Shown in pieces: positions 57,822 through 64,000 of a DNA stretch of 64,000 nucleotides (positions within the stretch are counted from its first letter, which is position 1; each line of letters begins with the position of its first letter). The translations under genes and the position numbers were made by a program. The notes beneath the pieces are model-generated. The model did no database searches and was not told the DNA's origin. It saw only the letters and a list, made by a program, of their open reading frames with translations. Source of the DNA: Allium sativum (Eukaryota; Streptophyta; Magnoliopsida; Asparagales; Amaryllidaceae). The stretch covers positions 235,332,335 through 235,396,334 of the forward strand of contig CM060922.1 in assembly GCA_030737875.1 (NCBI GenBank), written 5' to 3'.

Positions 57822-59840
57822 ATGGGATATATCACGTCCTGAAGTGGCAACCCCTCGCTGATATGCACAGCCCCATATCTATAGATGTCACCGTCATCTT
57901 ATCCCCCTCTCCCTGGCTCATGCACGCACATGGCCCAGTCGGTTTGCGCCGCCCACACCGTCCTCCACGTTTCGATCTCTTACAATCAATCCAGTAAGTG
58001 TGCCCCTTCTCCGACCTAGTTCGGTGTACATGTTTGATACCTACTTTGGGATACTGGATGAAATGGGTCCCACACAATATGATACAAGCTCTCCCTTTTG
58101 TCTTGTATCCACCACTAGGTTTTCGATTTGATTATGTATACCACTATTTGTCTTTAATTACATATCTTTATTAGTTCCATCGGTTATGTATACAACTAGG
58201 TGTCTTTAATTACATAACCTTATCAGGTTAAGTTTGTGGGCCTATATGTAAATACTACCCACCCCCTCAGATTTACTTTACCTATCCATTGTTCAACCAA
58301 ATTTACGTAACCCCTATTCATGTTTATGATTTAACCAGGTTAAGTATTTAAATTCGTTACCATGTCCAGTTATGGTTTATATTGGGCTAGACCTCCCACA
58401 TTAGGCCTACAGCTTGTGGATGCTGGATATGCCGGTCAGGTTCGGGCAGACTTCTTTCACATTTTGGCCTAACCTCGTGTCTTAGCCCGATTCATATTTG
58501 TGCACTTAGGCATCTCATATTAGGTTCAACATTAGTGGTTGCTGGATATGTCGGTTGGGTCTGGGAAGACTTCCACTACTAATGCAACCTAACCTCGCGC
58601 CATAAGTGCAGTTATTATTTCTAATTGTAGTCCTAGGCATTCATTATTAATCAATTAATTAAACATATGCCTCTATAGATGTTAATGTCCATTTACCCAA
58701 TTATACTCACAATGGTTTATATGCCCAAATCCAAATTCAAGTTATGTCAATTTCAATATTTTTCCCCCGTTCTCTAACTAACATATTCGCATAAGTTTGG
58801 TAGCCTACCAAGGATAGAAAGTAGCCTAGCCATAACAATAAAAAGGGAAGGTAATGGGAAAAATGACAATAGTGATTATTCTAGCAAGGGTGACATAAAC
58901 ATACATACTAGCATGGACGTGTGATTGGCATAATAACAGGGTGGACATAAAAACAGATCTAGTGAAAAGGGTAATGATAAAACTAGATCTAACATAATTA
59001 GGATGAACATATCCAAATAAGAATTCATATGTCCAAAATGACAGATCTCCATTAATCACAACATGTTGATCTAGATCTAAACAAAGGTTTAACTGTCCAG
59101 ATAACGATAATCCCAAATTAACCACAAACTTAGAAAAAAAGGTAAGATCCATATATGTGACATGATAATTTGACCATAAAAGGGTTAAATCTAAAAAAAT
59201 AGATCTAACATGATAAAGTTTAGGATCCAAGAACACTATAGATTCATAAATTATGGTAGATCCAATATGATTCAATCACAGGCATGTATATATCCAAATC
59301 ACAATCATGTCACAAATTACTTTTAATCATTTCAATCTAAAAACATGTAAATCACAGTGATTGGATTAAAAGAAATGGTAGAAGATAGCAGAGGTTGGAT
59401 CCACACTCGAATCTCTAAGTTTGATTGTCTTTAGTTGATAGTTGTAGAAGATAACGGATCTAGTTCAGTTTAGTCATCGGCAGCGTTTGGCCTCCATTGA
59501 ATTCCAGTGAAGAAAAAAAGAGAAATGGGCCCGTATATATAGCTGCTAGCCTCCAAAAACCAACTACCACGTCATCCCTTGGGGTGTCGACACCCCTATT
59601 GGGGGTTCGACCCCGGTGTCGACACCCCTCTAGGGGGGTCCACCCCCTAGTGCGGGAAAACTGCCGCCTTATTGTTTTTTCAATTTTGAACAGTTTTGGA
59701 TTGGGTTCTAACTCATATCTGACTCATATGTACATATATAATTCTTCTGCGCGTATAAAACTTAAAACCCTCATAACTTTTTCATACGGTGTCCGTTTTA
59801 CACAAACCGTCTATCTTGACGAAAATTTCAAGACGGACGC
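57822..59840 (-). repeat. Right LTR of F, second part
   Basis: Continuation of F's LTR after G, to the insertion of H within AGACGGACGC. Contains the hairpin pair, GTCGAC sites at 59586 and 59618, and a TATA-like TATATATA at 59534-59541. Confidence 0.82.
58391..58599 (-). other. LTR hairpin pair in F
   Basis: Copy 1 (58391-58479): TTAGGCC (58401-58407) with GGCCTAA (58466-58472); inner stem decayed. Copy 2 (58510-58599): TTAGGTT (58520-58526) with AACCTAA (58586-58592), and CATTAGT (58530-58536) with ACTAATG (58578-58584). Confidence 0.75.
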
Positions 59841-60949
59841 TGTAACACCACACATCCGTTAAGGTCACTCACAAAGGGAATGCCTTAACTTCGGTGGAGA
59901 GTTATAGGTAAAAGATAAAGATAAACTACAAGATAGACAAAATTAAAACAACGGAAAATATAACTTTACTTTATTGATCAAATAGTTTGTACAATAATTA
60001 CTTTCCAGTACCAGAATATCTGTCTTACAAAATAAAGAAGCATAAAATAACATTTATATTCCCCAATGTAGCGTGAGCCAGCCATAGCAATGGAAAAGAG
60101 AATCCAAGCAAAACTTCGACTAACCTTCAGCTTGGAAGAAAACTGGGCTAAGAAGTAATATTTCCTCCCTGCGAACCAAGGGGGGAGGGGGGACGGAAGA
60201 CAAGAAAGCGAAAGAAAACGGAGTCAGACATAAAGTCTGGTAAGTTCAGTAACTTTCAGCATGTGAACAGGTAAAAGAAACACTGCATGAATTAACTGTA
60301 TACAAGACTACACCATGATGACGGGAATCATAAGGTTAGCACAAGATATGATAAGGTAACATAAACTGGATGCACTTCTATACGTTCTCTGCTTCACCAC
60401 TACCTTGTTATTCTAATTTTTATATCCCTGGACCACCTGACTAGTAATCCATATAAACTGACAAGAACAGATACGTGATCCCAATTCCCACAATTTTTGT
60501 TTGTCTCAAGTATACATTTGTCATGATAAACTGATTAAGTGTTATCAGTAGTTCATGTTGACTTAACCCTACCACAAATCAAGTTATATTGGTTAAGTAT
60601 TTTTTATTAGTTAACCCCACCCCTTCACCTTGTATTGGCTAAGTGTTCCCTTTTACTTAACCCTGCCTTTTCTGTTTAGCTAACATGCTAAAGCGGTTAA
60701 GTGTTCTCTTAGTTAACTTAACCCTAACATCTGTTTAATTCACATGTTCTAATGGTTAAGTATTGTCCCTCCCTGTTTTAACTTAGCCTTGTTCATTCGG
60801 CACACCACGATGGCTAAGTGTTCTAAGTTTACTTAACTCCACTTTCTAGTCTAGTAAACGTGTTAAATTGGCTAAGTGTATTTTACTTAACCTCACCCAC
60901 TTGTCTAGATTAATTGTTTCTTAGCTTTAATGTATTCATTTAAGCACCA

Positions 60950-61150
60950 ACCACTCACATTAGACAGATATTGTTGCGGTCACTGGATGTGTCGGTCGGT
61001 TCTTGGCAGATTTACACCGCAACTCTGTCTAACCTCGGGTCCTTTTTAGGCTCCATGCCTTAACCACCCATAGATAAGTATTGTTACGGTTGTTGGATTT
61101 GTCGGGCGGTTCCGAGCAGTCTTATACCGTAACTCAATCTAACCGCGGGT
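60950..61150 (-). other. LTR hairpin pair in H
   Basis: Copy 1: TTAGACAGA (60960-60968) with TCTGTCTAA (61024-61032) and GTTGCGGT (60973-60980) with ACCGCAAC (61016-61023), 17 perfect pairs. Copy 2: GTTACGGT (61083-61090) with ACCGTAAC (61126-61133) and TAGAT with ATCTA. GCGG against ACGG with matching partners is a clean compensatory change. Confidence 0.8.
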
Positions 61151-62079
61151 TAGGCGTATTCGTATTTTCTACAATGTACATATTTCTCATTTAGGACAAA
61201 TTCTTCTTGTAAATTATTACTAATTTATTTATGCTATAATTACTCTTTTATTGGACATTGTCAACATTTATTATTATGGCCCACTTTCCCTCTAAACCAT
61301 GTTTATAAGATTATACCAAATTAAGTGTCACTAACCATGGTCATGCTAAACATGACAATTACATGTAATTTCAAGTTATTAATCAGAATAGGCTATAACC
61401 TACCTTCCCAAACTTGCAATAATAGTTATGCCCAAAATCATTATGCCACATATTTGTCGTTCCAAATAAGTTGTTAAGCCTAATCTAGACTTAATGTTCT
61501 TATTTACATTTTGGCCCAACTTAGATTAAATATCCAATTTTTCAATTCATTTTAGAACTAGATTTAATATTCTAGTTTACAATTTATGCCAAAACCAGGC
61601 TCACATGCCAACTACATGGTTTGCGGCCAATTAACAATTTACCATTATATGCCCAAGTCTAATATGCATGTAATATTTACTTTTATAGCCAATTCGGATT
61701 TATATCAACATATTTATTACGCCAAATTTATATAAATTAAGCCATGCCCAAATTCCCTCGTCGTAGTCATACGTATAACATGATTTAACAAGTTTCTAAG
61801 TACTTATGAAATGAAACTAGCAAAAGGATCAGGGGATAAGCACGAGAATTTGACATAAAAGAATAGGCATGCGAAAGCGAATCAATTACAAAGATAATTG
61901 TTCCAATAAGTTTGATGTACATAACAGTGAATAGGAATAAACTAGACAAGCTACATCGTAAATACAAGATCAACACAATTTAGGGAATAGGCATAGGTGA
62001 TTTGGTCTAACATAATGCCAATTCGATGTACAACATGATTTACAACTATAGAGTTATGGGCATAAGCAACTAACCATAC

Positions 62080-62350
62080 TAGTCATAGGAAATTAACCTC
62101 AATAGTCATAGTCATGGTTTCATAGTTATGGATCATGGGCGATTAAACACAATAGTCATGGATAATAGTCTTAAAATCATAGGCAGTAATCTCATAGTCA
62201 TGAGTCATAGGTGATTAGCCACAATTGTCCTTGTTATAGTTATAGGCAATAGTTTTATCTTCACAATCTTAGGCATAGGCATAGTCTTTGTTCACAATCA
62301 TAGGCATAGGCATAGTCTTTGTTCACAGTCATAGGCATAGGCATAGTCTC
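62080..62350. repeat. CATAGGCATAGTC tandem repeat in H
   Basis: Repeats of TCATAGGCATAGGCATAGTC plus TTTGTTCACA (about 33 bp, 62265-62350) preceded by looser ATAGTCATGG units. Confidence 0.75.
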
Positions 62351-62849
62351 ATTGGTAATTAGTCTCAATAGTTCTTAATCAAATCCAAAGGCATATACAA
62401 GCATAGATTCAAATGAGAGGATCAGGCATATTCTTGTATCCATTCAATTACATGCCACAAAAAGATCTAGACGTTCAATTCTAAAAAGTAACTGACTTAC
62501 ATTGATCGGAGAATGGATAATCAAATAGCGATGTGATAATTTTGCTAGGATTTGCACGACATTGCCCGAAGTCGCTGAACTAGCCTTCGACCCTTTTCTT
62601 AAAGCTCTAATCCTGATTTGAATCTCCAATTTGCAATTCCTAGTTGTATTCTTCAAGAATAGTCTTCATGTTTTATTTTAATTTATTTATTTCATTTATT
62701 CCAGAAGCAACATAAGGAGAGAATAGAATGGTGTAAAGAGAATGAGGCTAGGAGGCTGTTTATATAGGATTAGGTGGACGAATCTAGACTGAAAACGTGA
62801 TCAGATACATCAGAATGAATACAGGCTCAGAACTGGGTTCTGGCACCAG

Positions 62850-62922
62850 GTCGACCCCCAGGTCGACACTATGGTCGACCTGGTCCCTGGGAGGTCGACC
62901 ATAGAGTCAACCCCCAGTTCGA
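62850..62922. promoter_or_regulatory. GTCGAC array in H
   Basis: GTCGAC at 62850, 62862, 62874 and 62894, a mutated GTCAAC at 62906 (12 nt on) and TTCGAC at 62918. Same 12-nt step as in A. Confidence 0.65.
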
Positions 62923-62930
62923 CCTGATCC

Positions 62931-62952
62931 TAGGCGGGAAAATTCCCGCCTA
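62931..62952. promoter_or_regulatory. E2F-like inverted repeat in H
   Basis: Ten-base arms TAGGCGGGAA and TTCCCGCCTA around AA. Same core and same place relative to the GTCGAC array as in A. Confidence 0.5.
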
Positions 62953-63191
62953 GCCTGCGTTGGCGTTTGAATTCGAATTTCGAGCTTTTTTTTATTTTGA
63001 AATTCCTGAAACTTTGGAGGGTCATATCTCCCTCGTACGGACACCGTTTTTCGAAAACTCAGACTCATTTCCAAGTAGAATTTTGAGACGAACGCAATGG
63101 TGCAACCTGGGTTCCCTTTATTCTTATCTTAAATTTTGATTCTGCCATGATTTATGGTTTTAGTATTTTTATAAATATACGAGGTATTAGA

Positions 63192-63755
63192 TTCTTCCCC
63201 TTAAAAGGATTTCGTCCTCGAAATCTTCAAGTTAGAAAGAATGTATCCTACCATCCAATCAACCATTCAATCACAGGCATTCATTGTCCTTAAAAAGATT
63301 TCTAATGCTTTTATGTTCATATGCATAGTGTGTGTATATGTCTTTATCTAATGCAAAATCGGGCGGTCTACTGATTCAGTTGACCTCCTTAATGCGAATT
63401 ATGTCAGTGCCATGCGTCCAATCATGTATGAAAGCATCCCTAGTTATGTAAATACTACATGTGTGCATAGCCATTCATCCATATGCAATATCCATATGAT
63501 AACATATCCAGTTAAATCAGTTAAGCAGATACATATATACTAATGCAATATGAAAGTGATTGTGTTATTATAGTGCCTATAGTGTGTATATGCATCCACG
63601 AGCAACCATTTGCAACCATTAATCATAACTTGTTTCAAATACATGTTTACATCCATTGGCTTCTACCTAGGATCGATGATATGCCCTAGGGGATATACCT
63701 TAAAAGCTAGAAAGTATGCATAAAATTCCTCGAAAAAGGAGATCGAGGATGTACC
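63192..63755. other. 3' untranslated internal region of H
   Basis: The polypurine tract (minus TTTTAAGGGGAAGAA) begins at 63192. The rest is related to 5958-6531 of A, with GGATTTCGTC and AACCATTTGCAACCATT. No gene. Confidence 0.6.
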
Positions 63756-64000
63756 CTTAAGAAAAAGGGTATGATGCATGCATCTAGTCTTCTAAGTCGC
63801 ATCTTCTTGAGCTTCACTATTCTATACCTTATCTAATTAATCTTCACGATTGCGAAGCTTCTTGACCTTCATTTCCAAAGCTGTCATTGATCGGATAACT
63901 GGTTTTGCGTTGTCAACTGGATATATGAGGAAGTCTATCTCGCGTTTTAGAGGTAAACTCCTAACCTAATCAAAAACTAGGAGATATACCTTAAAAGCTA
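63756..64000 (-). pseudogene. Chromodomain remnant fused to protease-RT linker, H
   Basis: The minus strand reads REIDFLIYPVDNAKPVI (linker before RT in A and C), then within a few codons MKVKKLRNRED and a decayed chromodomain with stops (SEAQEDAT, then TLFLKGTS). About 3 kb of pol present in A is missing at the joint near 63888-63900. The 22 bases at 63979-64000 repeat those at 63688-63709 almost exactly, suggesting a local duplication. Confidence 0.7.

Larger units (their letters stand above)
38798..59840 (-). mobile_element. Element F: old truncated chromovirus hosting E, G and H
   Basis: Pieces of one minus-strand element: integrase tail 38798-39729, integrase to Gag 46930-50201, primer site 50365, right LTR 50379-51096 plus 57822-59840. 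The left LTR and most of the chromodomain are missing, and the break falls just after RILG at the start of the chromodomain. All coding parts carry stops and frameshifts. E is inserted in integrase, G and H in the right LTR. The missing last about 100 bp of the LTR should lie beyond H, outside the window. Confidence 0.85.
59841..63191 (-). repeat. Left LTR of H
   Basis: 3351 bp, TGTAACACCACAC to GGTATTAGA (TACA decayed). Contains a G-run (60178-60195), degenerate GGTTAAGT repeats (60530-60900), a hairpin pair, CATAGGCATAGTC repeats (62080-62350), a TATA-like box (62759-62766), a GTCGAC array, an E2F-like repeat and the GAGACGAACGCAATGG block (63085-63100). Confidence 0.88.
59841..64000 (-). 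mobile_element. Element H: internally deleted chromovirus, cut by window edge
   Basis: Left LTR 59841-63191, polypurine tract 63192, start of the internal region to the window end. The bases before the LTR are GACGC; the matching duplication would lie outside. The internal sequence runs from a decayed chromodomain straight into the protease-RT linker, so RT, RNase H and integrase are missing. Confidence 0.85.

Overview
This is a plant nuclear window made almost entirely of nested LTR retrotransposons. Polyproteins follow the Ty3/gypsy order (Gag with CCHC knuckles, protease, RT, RNase H, integrase, chromodomain). Primer sites match the tRNA-Met type (TGGTATCAGAGC), and LTRs are long (2.7-3.6 kb, one about 6.7 kb). 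Together this points to chromoviruses of the Tekay/Del type. I see no intact host gene. The only recognisable host sequence is a broken fragment of a plant cobalamin-independent methionine synthase gene at about 36.9-37.1 kb (minus strand).

Left half (1-36.65 kb). After the end of an LTR that enters from the left (1-1330) and 0.6 kb of unassigned DNA lies an old solo LTR, D (1938-36647, target duplication GTATG, about 3.5 kb of its own sequence). Three complete elements have landed in it, each with its own 5-bp duplication: A (3106-13952, minus, TGACT), B (14020-24107, minus, ACTGT) and C (25333-35590, plus, GATGT). A has a pol broken by stops and frameshifts. B has one long gag-pol frame with only two in-frame stops. 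C is the youngest: I counted about 13 substitutions between its 3.56-kb LTRs. It keeps Gag-protease but has lost RT, RNase H and most of integrase.

Middle (36.65-38.8 kb). Flanking DNA holds the methionine synthase fragment and ends in an LTR-like terminus at 38797 that abuts a truncated element.

Right half (38.8-64 kb). F is an old, degraded minus-strand element lacking its left LTR. E (39730-46924, CATTT), a non-coding element with two 3.07-kb LTRs and about 1 kb between them, is inserted in F's integrase. G (51097-57821), a very long solo LTR, and H (59841 to beyond the window), a deletion derivative, are inserted in F's right LTR.

The most unusual signals are inside the LTRs rather than the genes. 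(1) A roughly 90-nt hairpin module, always as a tandem pair, occurs in the LTRs of A, C, D, F, G and H; its two stems are kept by compensatory base changes. (2) C and D carry a tRNA-like sequence at the same place near the LTR 5' end, in C with intact A-box and B-box promoters. (3) A, H and more weakly F and D carry GTCGAC palindromes spaced 12 nt apart next to an E2F-like inverted repeat. (4) Consensus splice donor and acceptor sites suggest an intron within the C LTR. How these parts work together is inference; their presence and repetition are read directly from the sequence.
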